Positions 1-12,100 of a stretch of DNA of 64,000 bases are shown in pieces. The DNA is from Prosopocoilus inquinatus (Eukaryota > Arthropoda > Insecta > Coleoptera > Lucanidae). Numbering within the stretch: position 1 is the stretch's first letter; each line of letters begins with the position of its first letter. The notes below the pieces were generated by a model. The model did no database searches. It saw only the letters and a list, made by a program, of their open reading frames with translations, and was not told the DNA's origin. The position numbers and the translations under genes were made by a program. Where the stretch lies: the NCBI GenBank assembly GCA_036172665.1, contig CM069872.1, forward strand, positions 41,588,101-41,652,100. The letters run 5' to 3'.

Positions 1-277
1 ACGTCGCCTGACGATCGATAGGGAAAAAAGGACGCTCATTACGCTTATTATTCCGAATCTTATCAGCTCCAGTGTCAATTATTAATTTTGTATCAACCTA
101 AATAAAAAAGCAAACGTAATATTAATAATGTTTTTCTTTTGTTTCGTAATAATCAACACTAACAATCCAAATTTACGTTGGCGCACTTTTATCTACATTC
201 TACGTTATCTACATTACCCCAGTTCATGCGATTTACTTTTATGCTTGTAGTATGTTTGGATTTGGAAACACTCCTTA

Positions 278-467
278 GGGCTAGTTGCACCAAGGGGGTT
301 TAAACTACGTTCAACTGAACCAGGTTCAAAAAAGTGAACAAAACCACATCTAAATTTATTTATGGTTGTATTAATTGCTGTATGTCCTTAAGATTGTAGA
401 CGTATTTGTTTACTTTGAGAGTGGTTCACTTGAACGTCAGTTTAAGTCTGCTTGCTATAACTGGCCC
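278..467. mobile_element. PIF/Harbinger-like MITE with TTA target duplication
   Basis: The ends GGGCTAGTTGCACCAA and, inverted, GGGCCAGTTATAGCAA continue as about 45 bp of imperfect inverted repeat. TTA flanks both sides (275-277 and 468-470). A 3-bp TWA duplication with GGGC ends is typical of PIF/Harbinger-derived MITEs. There is no coding capacity in its 190 bp. Confidence 0.72.
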
Positions 468-476
468 TTAGTGTAC

Positions 477-1990
477 TACGTTTTCAACTGATTTTTTTAA
501 AGTTATGTGTTTGGAAAATTCTTGTACCTTCTTAACTCTCTTGTGCTGCTTTAAACTTCGGAGAACGAACTGTCCATCCATTTCGTCAAGATTCTCTCTT
601 CCTCTTCTTCAATATTCGTTTATTTTAAAACTCTGTCCTTTAATTTCTGATCGTGTTCATTCATTCAATACTAAGTACTTAGCATTCTTGTAATTTGCTC
701 GTTTCTGATACTTTTTTGTTCTGCTTGTCAAGTGTTTCTTCTCAACTGCTTCCATCCCATCCATCGGATTTTTGGGATTAGTTAAGCCAGTGATGTTTGT
801 AGCATAAGTGAGGTAAGTAGTCGTTAATCTATGGATACAGTATCTTTGATTCCTTTTTTTCTAACAGATTAACTTAATTTCTTCTTAATAGTTCATTTTT
901 ACTTCATATCCAGTGTTTCTTAAATATCCACATTAGGATACTTGATGAAAATGCTTCTAATGTGTTCTCCTGTTCATATTCTTTGTTTTGTTCATGTTTA
1001 CCGTTATTTTCAATTTTTTAATTTCTTCTATTCCCAGGTCTAACTTATTTTGATCAAATTTTATATTAGTTTATATATTAAGGCTTTAATTTTTATTTAA
1101 GCGTTTCAGTTACCACTTGCATCCAATCATTGCTGTTTCAAATAGTAAATCAAAATGAGAAATGTGTAGAAGTGTTTTGATTTAAATAATTTCATCAAAA
1201 TTATAACTACGATAAGATAAGAAATATTTAGAATATATGGACGAAGAAAATAAAAAATGGGATTTGTTAATCAAAATGTCAAATTAAAAGACTAAATGGC
1301 TTGGAATTGGCGAAAATTAGTGGGGCTGTTCTTAATGGAAAACTGACCGAAGAACAACAAAAATCATGTACGTGATGATGTTAGTAAAGGAAATCGAAAG
1401 GAAAAACAGTTGCGGACGTGTAGAAAAAAATGAAATGTGTACTACGTATATCAATAGAAAAACAAAGAAATGGCTGAAAACGTCAAATTCAAAATATTGT
1501 GTCGTCAAAAGAGAGACTTGAAGGTCACTATACCTAATAGATTCAGTTAAAGATCACAAACTTAAAAGCGTACGACTTACAGTATGATAGTTGAATTTGT
1601 CATCTAGAACGCTCTGAATGGTAAAATGTATGTGCCGTGTATAGCTTATACTGAATGCGCACTAAAGTCTGTATTTTAATGGCCGAGAGTAATAAAAATT
1701 ACGATATTAAAATTTATGAATGAAATATGTACTTTCATAAAAAGCATCGTGTCGGCAAATTCATTGATGAGCTTCGATGTTGTAATCGTTATTGCTTTCG
1801 ACTATGTATTAAAAAGAGGATACATAGAATCATAGGGGCCTAGATGAAAAAAATCATACGGTATGTGCCTAAACATAGTTGGATGAAGCAAGTATAATTA
1901 ATAATAATTTTAATGTTCGTGCTAGAAGAAACAAAAAAAATATTTCTAGTAAATATTTAATATGTAAATTTTCATTGAACAAACTTCTGC
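477..1990. other. AT-rich intronic sequence with no recognised feature
   Basis: I found no credible gene, RNA or complete repeat here. Short ORFs occur at chance level. Confidence 0.5.
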
Positions 1991-1993
1991 GTG

Positions 1994-2480
1994 ATGAATG
2001 AAATTTTATGTGTTCTGTTTGGACACATTGCCATTCGAATATGTGCATAGATGATTTTGAAGAAGAAAACAAGCGACGATTAGTTTCCCAAATAATCTCC
2101 CCCCGCCCGGGAAATTCCGGACATTCTTGGAAAGCATACCATTTTTTGCAAAGATATGGCAGTTCAGTGCACACGTTAATGAATGCATGATGAATGAAAT
2201 TTACTTGAATAAACCTCCGTTTGGACACATCGCCATTCAAATATGTAGATGATTTTTAAAAAGAAAACAAGCAAACATGATGAATGAAATTTTATTTGAA
2301 CAAACCTCTGTTTGGACACATTGCCATTCGATTATGTAGATTCGATTTTGAAACAGAAAATAAACGACGACTGATTTCCCAAGGAATCTCATTACCACAG
2401 TCCGGGAAATTCCGGACATTCCTAGAAGGCATACGATTTTTGGCAAAGATGTGGCAATTGAGTGCACACGTTAAATCGAG
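1994..2480. repeat. Three-unit degenerate tandem repeat (about 196-bp unit, middle copy truncated)
   Basis: Units begin with GATGAATGAAAT at about 1994, 2190 and 2279, each followed by TTTGGACACATYGCCATTC. Units 1 and 3 also share CGGGAAATTCCGGACATTC and a downstream GTGCACACGTTAA segment. Unit 2 stops after about 89 bp. Small ORFs on both strands here are by-products of the repeat. Confidence 0.75.
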
Positions 2481-2919
2481 CATCGCAGAGGGAAATATTA
2501 AATGCATAGGTTTATGCAATTGATAAATTTTATGCAAAATTCGTCAGTGCACATCGACAACGCAAAACCACGTAACTGTTAAAATGGTCGTATAAAGTAA
2601 ACCTCAAAAAACTAAGTATAAAATTTAAAAAGCTAGTAGATGCAAATATTTTAAACAAATACAGTGAGATTTTTTTGGAAACAGGCCAGAAATAACACAG
2701 GTTATTTTGACGTTTATTTTAAAATCTAAAACATAAGTCTGTATTTTCTATGACTTACTCTGGTCTTCTTTCAATAAATCGCATTGTAAATTACTTCCAT
2801 TAGAATTTATCACTATAAATAAAGATATTTTTTTTTACAAGATTCACGTATAGTAGGACGACCTTGCTCGTCTGGAATATCAATAGCTTTGCTCATTACC
2901 AAATTTACAAAAAAAAAAA

Positions 2920-3080
2920 CAACAATAAAGATTTTGACTGATTTGGTCGATACGTGGTGGAAAAACATTTAAACGTATACGTAGACGTAGCAGTAAAAAA
3001 GATTAGTTTTTTTTTACATCTACGTTTACGTATAATAAAGATTTTGTTGATTTTGTAGAAAAACAAACAATCCCAAAAAG
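2920..3080. repeat. Small composite direct and inverted repeat
   Basis: AATAAAGATTTTG plus a related downstream segment occurs twice (about 2924 and 3036). Between the copies, ACGTATACGTAGACGTAG and its near inverse CTACGTTTACGTATA flank a poly-T tract. The origin is unknown; a decayed fold-back element is possible. Confidence 0.4.
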
Positions 3081-3241
3081 AAAAAGGAAACAATAATAAA
3101 AGATTATGAATTCACAAAGAATTTCGTCATCAAAACTAAACAGTCGAATTTATAACAAGTTTAAATTGTTTCTTCTTTTTTATAAGATAACCATTTTCTT
3201 AAACTTAACTTTAAATTTTTAAAAACGCTTTATAGCGCTTA

Positions 3242-3457
3242 GGGTACCTTCCTAACGGAGCTGTGATGATAGAAGGTACTTTTTGCTCGAAGAAGAATAT
3301 CTCGTCAATTTTTATTGCTGCAGTCGCTTATATGAGCGCTTATACTCCAAGCTCGGTTATGAACATAAGCATTTGAATACGCGTTTTTCATTATCTATCA
3401 GTGGTATTCGAAATCTCCGCTATCATCTATCATCACAGCTCCGTTGTGACGTTACCC
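3242..3457. mobile_element. Palindromic MITE with TTA target duplication
   Basis: The left end GGGTACCTTCCTAACGGAGC and the inverted right end GGGTAACGTCACAACGGAGC continue as a shared CTGTGATGATAG. TTA flanks both ends (3239-3241 and 3458-3460). The element is 216 bp with arms of about 33 bp, which fits a non-autonomous PIF/Harbinger-type element. Confidence 0.7.
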
Positions 3458-3461
3458 TTAG

Positions 3462-5199
3462 GCAATCGGAACAACAGAGGCGCTGAAACAAGCAGAAATT
3501 CACAATTATCATAAAATGCAAACGATAACCGTTGTATTCAATCGTTCTCAAAATTTTATATCCTGGCCTTGTGTCTTGTGACTTGACGTTTTTTTTTTTC
3601 GGTTTCCATGAAACAATCACTATGTAGCTCTCTTTCTTATCTGTTATTTTTATTTGACAAGTAGCAGCTGTCACTGAAGAAAACCCCTGTTTAATATTAA
3701 TAAAGAAGAAGAATAATAATGGTGTCAAAATTAATTCTTCATCTTTATGTATTTTGGATGTTGGACTAATGGAGACTATCGATAAAATCTTGCGGAATAA
3801 ACCGTTTCACCACTACACTGTTGGCTGTACTACACTGGATTTTAAATTGGGAAAGAAACATTGCTACGTAGAGCCTTTCAAAATGGTTAAAATTAGACCA
3901 ATTATGATTACAAACACAATAATAGAATTATTAGATTATGAAGATGTCGAGCTTCTTTAATTTTCTAATTCTTGAAAATAGAAAGAATAGTTGAATACAA
4001 GACTTTTAGCGAAATTACGTAATTTAATTTGAATCTGTATTCACCGAATATCAATTGGATGTAAGCGAAATAGAAACTCATTATAATTGAGATACAGTTA
4101 GTGTTGAAATGTTTCGCTTTTTAAGATTGTGAGATTAGTAAATTTCCGTGAACTGACTGTCAGTTTACCTGAAGGTCCGTCAGCTGATTATCAATTTGCG
4201 AGATGTTTTCATTTGTGTATCCCGTGCTTTGTAGAGTTTTGTTTTGTGGTGAAAGTTTTGAAAACTAATTATTTTTCTTTTGCTGTTCAATCAGTTGGTG
4301 TTCGTGAACAGTAATTACATGATACTTTTAGGTTACTGTGAAGTGTGATACTATTATCAATGGGCGCTTTTTATAAATCAAATATTAAAAATAGCGAAGT
4401 TGATGGAAGCTTGAAATGTATGAAGTGCCATTGGATGGACAGCATTGGGATGAATAGAGAAGCACCACGCCTCCGCAAAAGGCTAGAGCGTACGAGGGAC
4501 TATTGCAACTGAGTCTTTTTTGCGCGCCTATACCGCTTTCTATCTGTTGTATTACCTAGACAAGAACGACCGGTATAACTTTCCAGTTACGCAAGGACAG
4601 ATAAATATTTGGAAAATAACTACAATTTAATTTAGAATAAAACAACGATTAATATCCAAGTCTTCCCATTAAAAAAAAATCAACATTACTTTTCATCTCT
4701 TTATACGACAAACCAATAGTTTTTCTGTGAACACCTAGATTCTTCTACTGTATTAAATATTTTTCTTTATTAGAAGAAAATAAGACAGTTAAAGAAGTTG
4801 GGAATTCTTGTGTTAACATCCTGTAGAACATTCGACGTGATCTGAGTAAACGTTGTTGCAACCGGGGCTTATGTTTGCAACTCGTTGCTCGAGGAACTAC
4901 TGTGAAAAGAAAAAAACTGAATAAAAGTTATATTGCATTAGGTAAAACATCGGAAAGGACAAAACGCAAGTCCTCCTGTTTTAAACTCGTATGAAATTTC
5001 CGAGCGTTCGAAAAGAATCCAAATGCGTTTATCAAAATACCTCCGCTCGCCCTTTCCCTTTATGAGAGGAACGATGCAGAAATCTAGAATCCTTTTCGAA
5101 AAAAACAACAGACTTTCGTTTCACCACCCCCACGTATTGATCATAATTTGTAATTTAATTTCGAAGTCATTATCTGCCGTTGATTTGTTGATGCTCTCC
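3462..5199. other. Intronic sequence holding half of a dispersed repeat pair, otherwise unremarkable
   Basis: The part at about 4130-4290 resembles 56210-56320 in the same orientation: shared GTCCG-CTGA segment, TGTGTATCCCGT, TTTTGYGGTGAA and TTGAAAACTAA. The remainder shows poly-A/T runs and no recognised gene. A 68-codon ORF at 3754-3960 has no family features I know. Confidence 0.45.
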
Positions 5200-5209
5200 A
5201 AATGAACAG

Positions 5210-5410
5210 TACTAGATCATTTCTATCATCTGGGGGATTACAACGGTGGAAGTTTGGCGGGCGAGAGAGGCGCAAAGGGAGAGAGAGAGAGAGAGTGAGA
5301 GACGCTCGTCCTATCACCAGTAGCATCTGAGGGGTGAGGGCGGAGGCAATCTCATCTCGCGCCGGACGCGATGGCCATAAGGGCGCACGCTGCATTTAAC
5401 CAGGTACACT
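5210..5410. promoter_or_regulatory. GC-rich, CpG-containing island with a (GA)n tract: candidate enhancer or alternative first exon
   Basis: The block contains a (GA)n run at about 5277-5300 and CpG-rich sequence through 5390, in contrast to the AT-rich surroundings. An AACCAG|GTACAC donor-like site is at about 5402. GA tracts can bind GAGA factor, but no core promoter was identified. The role is inference. Confidence 0.25.
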
Positions 5411-8029
5411 CCACCTAACAGTTCTCGAACAGCCCGTGAAAAGCTTTTATTTACGTTGGTTTCGGATGGTTTACTCGAAACTGATGTTTCGTTATAGCCT
5501 TGTTAATCATTGTCCTTATTTTTTCGCGTACAGAAATATTTTTGATTGGATTTTTAATAGAAGAAAATGTTTTTCATCAAACGAATGAATGCGTTTTGCA
5601 AACCGTTTAAGTGTGGTCTTAGATTTTGAAACTGTTTGTGAAACAAATATAACTGTAGACACATATTAGATTTGTTTTACCAGCAGTTTCTGAGTGGTTC
5701 GAAACTCAAAAGAAAGTATTCATCAAGTTGTACGCTTGATGTGTTTATCAAAATCGATCATTAATTCGGTGTGCACTGCTTCGAACTAATAGTGAAAAAA
5801 CAGCTATTATAATGGAATCAACCTATTATGATTCCTGTCAATCAACGTTTCGCTGTTCGGTTCATGCCATTTTGAACATTCACATCTAATAAATAGTTGA
5901 TAAGAAACCGTTTTAAAAAAATGCCTAAACCATAACATGCATTTACTATATTTTTGCATAAACTTTCATCGTATAAGTCACTCTGCATTAATGTTTTAAT
6001 GTTTATACTATATTTTCCATTCATTTTATTCACACTTAACCCCTTTATTTCCATTGTATTCTGTGATAGACAATGATTAAGGGTTTGTTTCTGGAATAAC
6101 AGACTTTCCACATATGTTGTTGATCAGAAACGTTTCTGTAGATTTTTAATTCTGTTTAACATCGCTTACATCGTTAACACAATATACTCCTTGTTTAACA
6201 TAATACAAATAGTTGGCATCAAAACAAAACTGTACAGTCCGTGTTCTTACACCACACATCGTTGTTGAATGTTTGTTATAATGTCATTAAATGAAAGTAA
6301 GTTAAAAAACATGTATAATCGTACTAATCAAATTTTCTTCTATCCGAATTGTATGTTTTTTTTTTGTAAAAAAATCAATACGTATCAACAGAGATATAGT
6401 GGATGTTCCTTAGTAGTTTTGGTCCGTTTCGTGAATGGAAAAAAGAATACGTCAAAACGACAAGTTATTTGTAACACAGAAGACAGTAGTCATGAATTTT
6501 TGGGGAATTTTGATAAAATCCCAAAGAGTCTTCTACTGAAGAAGTTGAAGATATATACAATTTTGAATCGATGTAAAACAGCAAAAGAGGCCTTGATACG
6601 TGCAGTACTAATTTCATGCATGACAAAATGTGCAACTTTTGGTGAGCAGACCATAAAATACTGCGTGCATCGTTGGAAATCGGCCCTAAATGTAAACTCT
6701 CCTTAGAAAAATAATTTTTGTCTTACTTTTAGGTAAGTTTTCAAAAAGTTTTAAATCTTCCCAAAGAAATCCCTTTCAGTTTCCTCTGCTGTAGTTTCCT
6801 GGAAGCAACAAAAGCATATACGTCAACAATTCCCGCGCGTTCTCTAAGAATTCCACTTTTCCAACCTTGTATACCTCCTCCAAGAGATAGTTTAACCGTG
6901 TGCAATCCCCATTTAACGAACAATTAAGCGCGTTGGGTAACAACAAAGTAATAGTTCTTTGCACGTGTGGGAGCATCCGAAACCTAGATTTTCTCTCACG
7001 CAAGCCGAACATTCGAGATAAAGCAACGAGATTTTTGCGCAACCGTGTACTTATTTCCTCGCCGAAATTCAAATTTGTACTTGCCCGACACTCCGACGAG
7101 ATTAGATAAAATTGCGATTGACGAATCAGAATTATTTGGCGCAAGAAATTATTATTCGCCGTTAATTCGCCGCTAAATTTAGAGTGCGTTATCGGAACTC
7201 TTGAAACAACAGTTTTATGTTAATTTTATCTTCTTAACTTATTATTAGCTTCGTATCGGGATGCAATTAAATAACTTATTATTTCAATCAATAGTTTTAA
7301 ATGAGTATTACATACAGAGTATCTATCACATACATTATATTATTCTGTTCAGTAATGGACTCATATCCTGTACTACTTTCTCTCTCCAAGACCTTCAATT
7401 CTATTATTTTCTCAATTTTAAGTTCTTAATCTATTGGTAGTAAGTCGCAGTTTATATTATGCGCATGCTCATTGATACATGTGTGTGAATGTGAACAATA
7501 ATTCTTCATTAATTTCAGTAAGATCTCTCAAGTATAAGATTAGTAAGTAAATTTTACATTTTACAGAAATTGCTACCGTATAAATTGCTTAAATACAAAG
7601 TTGCAAGTGCGGTAAGCTTTTCTGTGCAATTTTTACTGCGCAATTTTCATTGCATTGCATACGTATAAAGCAGTCTTTCTTTGCTTTGCCCTGTTTACTT
7701 TCTTATTAAGACAAGCACAGTTTGTCACTTTAAGTTACAAAGGAGTTCATCGATTTTTGTGAAAGTGCTTTGTTTAACGAATTACTTCTTCGTGCAACGT
7801 TTTTAGCAGTACAAACAAAAAAATCGTAATGAATTTTGTTTGCCCTTGATAATTCCAGTGATTGAGTATTTATCAAATATTTTTGAAATTTGCAATTCAA
7901 ATCAAAGAATCCTGTTATTATATGTCACAGCACGTAAGAAGCGTTTCGGAGTTTATATTGGATATAATCAAAGGAAATATTTAATTATGCGACATCCTGT
8001 TCGAGCCGATATAAATCCTTGAAGAATTT

Positions 8030-8470
8030 CGACAGGTAGAAACTGCGAGCCGCCGAACGCTCGCAAAAAGGAGGTAGATATCTTGCGAAGTCTTGCCGTT
8101 GCCGTTGCATGCAAACGTTTCAAAACATGAACATTTATTATAATGTATATTATTTCCATTCCGACGTTGCGTGATGTGGTACTCTATTGCGAAAAGAGGA
8201 GCGAACGCGGTCTGGAATTTGCTACAGTTTGCAGAATTCAGAGCACTTGTTTGGAATAGCAAGCGTACCAACTACCGACCAACCAACCGTCTGTCGCCTG
8301 TTGGCATCTGTTAATCCGTCCATCCCATGTGCGAAAATTACGTACGCGTCGCTGCAAAACGGAATTTTTACGTCTTCCATCCAATTATTTCTATTTGCGC
8401 ACCGGAAATGCGTCAAAATCGACGTGGAAACTTCGGCTTGATTGAAATTTCCAGCGTCAAATAATTGGAG
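8030..8470. promoter_or_regulatory. Non-repetitive CpG-containing block: candidate conserved non-coding element
   Basis: GC content rises here, with several CpGs and no inverted-repeat or transposon signature. Overlapping ORFs on both strands (60-96 codons) have no recognisable family. A regulatory role for mam is only a hypothesis. Confidence 0.2.
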
Positions 8471-8777
8471 GCTTTCCTTTTAGATCGCGCGACAGGCATA
8501 AAAAAATCGATGAACGCACGAGTATCTACGGTTTGAAACCGCAAAAAAATTATCGCAAACATTCGTTAATGAAAGCAAAACTTCATTAATTTAGATTTCA
8601 CAAAGTAAAAAAAAAAAAACGCTGCCTCAAGAATACTGCTCCAAAGAATAAAGTTGCAACTTGGGGGGAAAAATAATGCTTTTAGAATTATTATTTACTC
8701 GAAAGTTACCTCGTTTAGTTTCAAAACTTCGTGGGATCTGGGGTGCGTTCGAAATATCTGGGCGTTGGTATAAAATA

Positions 8778-9105
8778 CAGGGTGTTTCAAAATTCAGTAC
8801 GCACAAAATCTGCGTACTGAATTTTGACGTCAAAATAAATAAATTTTGTTAACGAACTCATGTCCTAAAATGCAAACTTACTGACGTACGGTACAATAAA
8901 TAAAAAAAATTAAAAAAATTATAATAAATAACTACAAATATCATTCTGAATACAATTAATAATTTTCTTTTCTTTGCATGTTCTCATCGGTTATTGTACC
9001 GCATAGTACGTTGGCATTTTAAGATAAAAATTCATGAACAAAATTTATTTATTATATCCTTTACTCACGCACTAAATTTGCGTACTGAATTTTGGAACAC
9101 CTGTG
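8778..9105. mobile_element. TA-flanked fold-back MITE with CAGGGTGTTTC ends
   Basis: The left end CAGGGTGTTTCAAAATTCAG pairs with the right end (inverted CAGGTGTTCCAAAATTCAG), and similarity continues for more than 100 bp, so nearly the whole 328 bp folds back. TA occurs at both borders. The left arm carries an extra perfect hairpin in which CAAAATTCAGTACGCA is repeated inverted at about 8789-8828. Confidence 0.75.
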
Positions 9106-9197
9106 TATATACTACTGCAACGCTCCGATCGTTCGAAAATCGATCGCTATGAGGAGAAACTAGAAACAAATTCAATTTTCGCGTGAACATTGGTATA

Positions 9198-10301
9198 CAG
9201 GGTTGCAACTATTTAAAGGGCACTATGGGAATCTCGTAAAGTATAAGAGATACAAAGATGAGTAAATTACAGAAAAGTTGCGTTATATCGAGGTCTAAAA
9301 AAATATGCAAAAAAAACTCTTCTATTTTCATTTGTTTTTGAAATATATTCAAAACACTTCTTCTTTATTTCGTAAGATAAAATCATAAAATTCGGTGTTT
9401 TTACATTAAATTCGATGGACAACCTAATGCAGTTCGAAGAAATAGGTTAGGTTCGACAGTTTCATAGATACGACTGTCAGCTAGGGATACCGATACCCGA
9501 TAAGTTTACTACCCGGGTACTCGTTATTGATACCCGGGTAGTTACCCGTTACCCGATAAGTACCCGTTACCCGATAAGTACCCGGGTATCCGATAAGTAC
9601 CCGATATCCGACAACTACTTGGCTATCCGATAAGTATCAACTAACAATTTAAAAAACCAGTATAGAATTATCTGAAATAATTAATGCTCATTCGAGCAAA
9701 ATGTTAATGTAGGTCACATTAGGCAAAATGAAATGAAGACTACTTGGATGTTCGGCAATTTCAGAATATCGGGTAACGGGTAATTATCGGGTATCGGGTA
9801 GTTATCGGGTAACGGGTATTCAAAAAGAGGAACCGGTTCCATCTAAGTAAACGGGTACCCGGGTACCCGTCGTCATCCCTACTGTCAACTGTTTCTTTTC
9901 TCATGGACGCTATCTTAGATATTCATTGTACGCGATGCAGAAATAATTTTTGAATACGATCATATTGAACATTTATGTTTTTGTTTTAAAACAAAATATT
10001 AATTTTAGTTCTGAATATTTACACGGATCTGTTTTTTTTTTCGAATGCTCTTGTAGTATCTTGATATTTTATTTTGAAACAAAAGCATAAGTGTGTCGTA
10101 TAGTCGTATTCAGATTTTGTTTTAGTATCACGTGGTATGAATAACCAAGATAGCGTCCATAAGAAAAAAGGCAGTTGACAGTCGTATATGCGAAACTGTC
10201 AAACCTAACCTATTTCTTCGGACTCTATTAGATTTTTCCTCGAATTTAACATAAAAATATCGAATTTCATGATTATGTTTTAATAAATAAGGAAACCTAC
10301 G
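9198..10301. mobile_element. Old fold-back element with CAGGGTTGC left end, interrupted by a hAT MITE and broken on the right
   Basis: The left end begins after TATA with CAGGGTTGCAACTATTTAAA. Sequence at about 9360-9481 plus 9882-9926 is inverted at 10133-10290, with shared GAAATAGGTTAGGTT, CGACTGTCA and GGACGCTATCTT. The right arm stops where another repeat begins (10302). The left part (CACTATGGGAATCTCGTAAA, AAGAGATACAAAG) is related to the element at 34888-35118. Confidence 0.65.
9482..9881. mobile_element. hAT-type MITE built of TACCCGATA / GGGTATCGGG repeats, 8-bp target duplication
   Basis: The ends read TAGGGATACC and, inverted, TAGGGATGAC. They are flanked by CTGTCAGC (9474-9481) and CTGTCAAC (9882-9889). 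The opposite arm of the host fold-back keeps the empty site, ACTGTCAACTG, which confirms the insertion. Inside the left end are about ten TACCCG units; inside the right end (9771-9818) are their inverse, GGGTA/CGGG. It is 400 bp with no coding capacity. Confidence 0.8.
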
Positions 10302-10961
10302 TACAGGTTGTTCATGGGAAGCCGCTACAGCAGCTAACTTTCTTATTTGTATTTTTTTATACTGCTTCTGAAAAAACAAATGACAATCAAATTTTCGATA
10401 TTTTAATTGTTTTTAATTTTTTTAAATAAAACCTTATGTTTTTTTTATCATCGTAACGTATTCAGGATGTCAAATTAACGATGTCTCTAAAATATCATCT
10501 TCCAAAGCCTACTATTTTATAAATTATTTAGAAACAAATTATTGATGTTCACAAAAAATTGCTACAATAGCTATTCAGGAGGTAGCTTCAATTAGAAAAG
10601 TTTTAGGACTGTTCGATTTTCTGGTATGTCGAGAGAAAAAAATGACCATCATCTTCTCGAGATTTTCAATTGTTTTCAAGGTTTTTAAATAGAACATTAT
10701 ATTTTTTATCACCCCATCGTGTTCAGAATGTCAAATTAAGTACGTCTCTATAATATTTCCCTCCTAAGTGTACTACTTTATAAATTATTTAGTAAATAAT
10801 TGTATTAGACATTTTAACATATCGTGATTATCGAAATAGGATCGTAGTAGTATCGAAATGTCGAAAGGTCCTAAAATTTTTCTATTTTCAGTTACTTCGT
10901 AAAATTACAAATAAGAAAGTTGGCTGTTGCAGCGGCTTACCATGAACTCACCGTATGGAGG
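10302..10961. mobile_element. Inverted-repeat element with an internal direct repeat
   Basis: The left end GTTCATGGGAAGCCGCTACA...CTTTCTTATTTGTA is inverted at 10907-10950 (TTACAAATAAGAAAGTTGGC...GCGGCTTACCATGAAC). Between them, a segment of about 140 bp occurs twice in direct orientation (10391-10535 and 10661-10795), sharing CAGRATGTCAAATTAA and TTTATAAATTATTTAG. It sits in, and probably truncated, the older fold-back on its left. Confidence 0.6.
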
Positions 10962-11439
10962 TTCATATGAACCTTTTTACTTAAAAATGACCCTCCTACA
11001 TACTGGTAAAGTTTGTTCCGCCCATTATGACTCACCCTTTATATTATAGTGAACTTTATATGTGTTGTGAATATTTTGGAAACTTAATAATTGTGTAAAA
11101 TTTCAAAGAATATGCAGTACAAAATAAGAGTCAAGTATCTCTGCTTTGAAGATGAATAAGAACAGCTAGGCTCTTAATTATTGTTCTTTCTATATTCAGT
11201 CTTGTACTTGTTAATTTCGCGCGTGTTTTTGTGAAGTCTTCATTAATTAACAAAAATTATGACTTCCTGCACAATATAAAAAAAAATGGTTGAAGTAAGG
11301 TCCTCCTGTTTTTTGCTCTCCATTGCAATCAAATAGGAAATTTCGCCTTCCAACTCGCTCACTACATCCGCCAGTGGGTTTATCGGAACAAAACAGCGCA
11401 ACCATACGAAAAAAATAACTGTTTTCGAACTTAATTAGT

Positions 11440-11800
11440 TTTTATTGTGCGCGAGCTAGCGGTTCGCCGGGAACGAGGCTATAAATAATTATTGTTAAAA
11501 CACCGGCAAGGAATAAACAATAATATTCCGCTACTAATAATAGTGCGTTGCGCGCTGAATGTCCGAAAACTTCTCTCGCGCATAGAACCGTTTTTAGAAA
11601 ATCCGTCCGTGAAAGTAACGTAACACAAGGTGAGTAGCGAGACCGGCTCTCTTCTTCTGCACGTAAAAAGACGGTGACGAGCCATATTTTATTACGCAAT
11701 TGAAACGACATCGGCCAGGGTCAGGAGAGAAGTCGACAGAAAGGTAGAAGGTAGGACGAAGCCGGGGCAGAGTGAAGAGCACTTTCGGCTTATTAAAAAA
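11440..11800. promoter_or_regulatory. CpG-containing island with a good donor-like site: candidate enhancer or non-coding exon
   Basis: A non-repetitive stretch with locally high GC and many CpGs. CACAAG|GTGAGTAGCG at about 11623-11638 (+) resembles a 5' splice donor. The ORFs on the minus strand (up to 89 codons) show no family features. Whether this is an alternative 5' exon of mam, an enhancer or neither cannot be decided from sequence. Confidence 0.25.
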
Positions 11801-12100
11801 AATTGCCCGCCACTTTCATCTGGGCTAGAAGAGTTTTAGTTATACCAAGGGATTGAATTACTTGAGCTATTGATCGACTCTAAGTTACTTATGTAATTAA
11901 TTGAGATATACAGGGTAACATTTACTTATATCTTGAGACATCTCTTTGGTTTTGGTATATCTACGTAAATTACAATCTGTTTACAAAAAGAAAATGCGAA
12001 AAAGTTTTTTTTTTTTTAATAAGAGAGATAGGATTTTGTAAAGTAAACAACACTGACTGACACTGAAAATAAATATCATGTGTGTCCCAGTTCATGTATG

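Noticed and set aside
1869..2537. Cluster of 60-123 codon ORFs on both strands
   Set aside because: They arise from the tandem repeat at 1994-2480; similar peptides reappear because the DNA unit is repeated, not because of a gene family.
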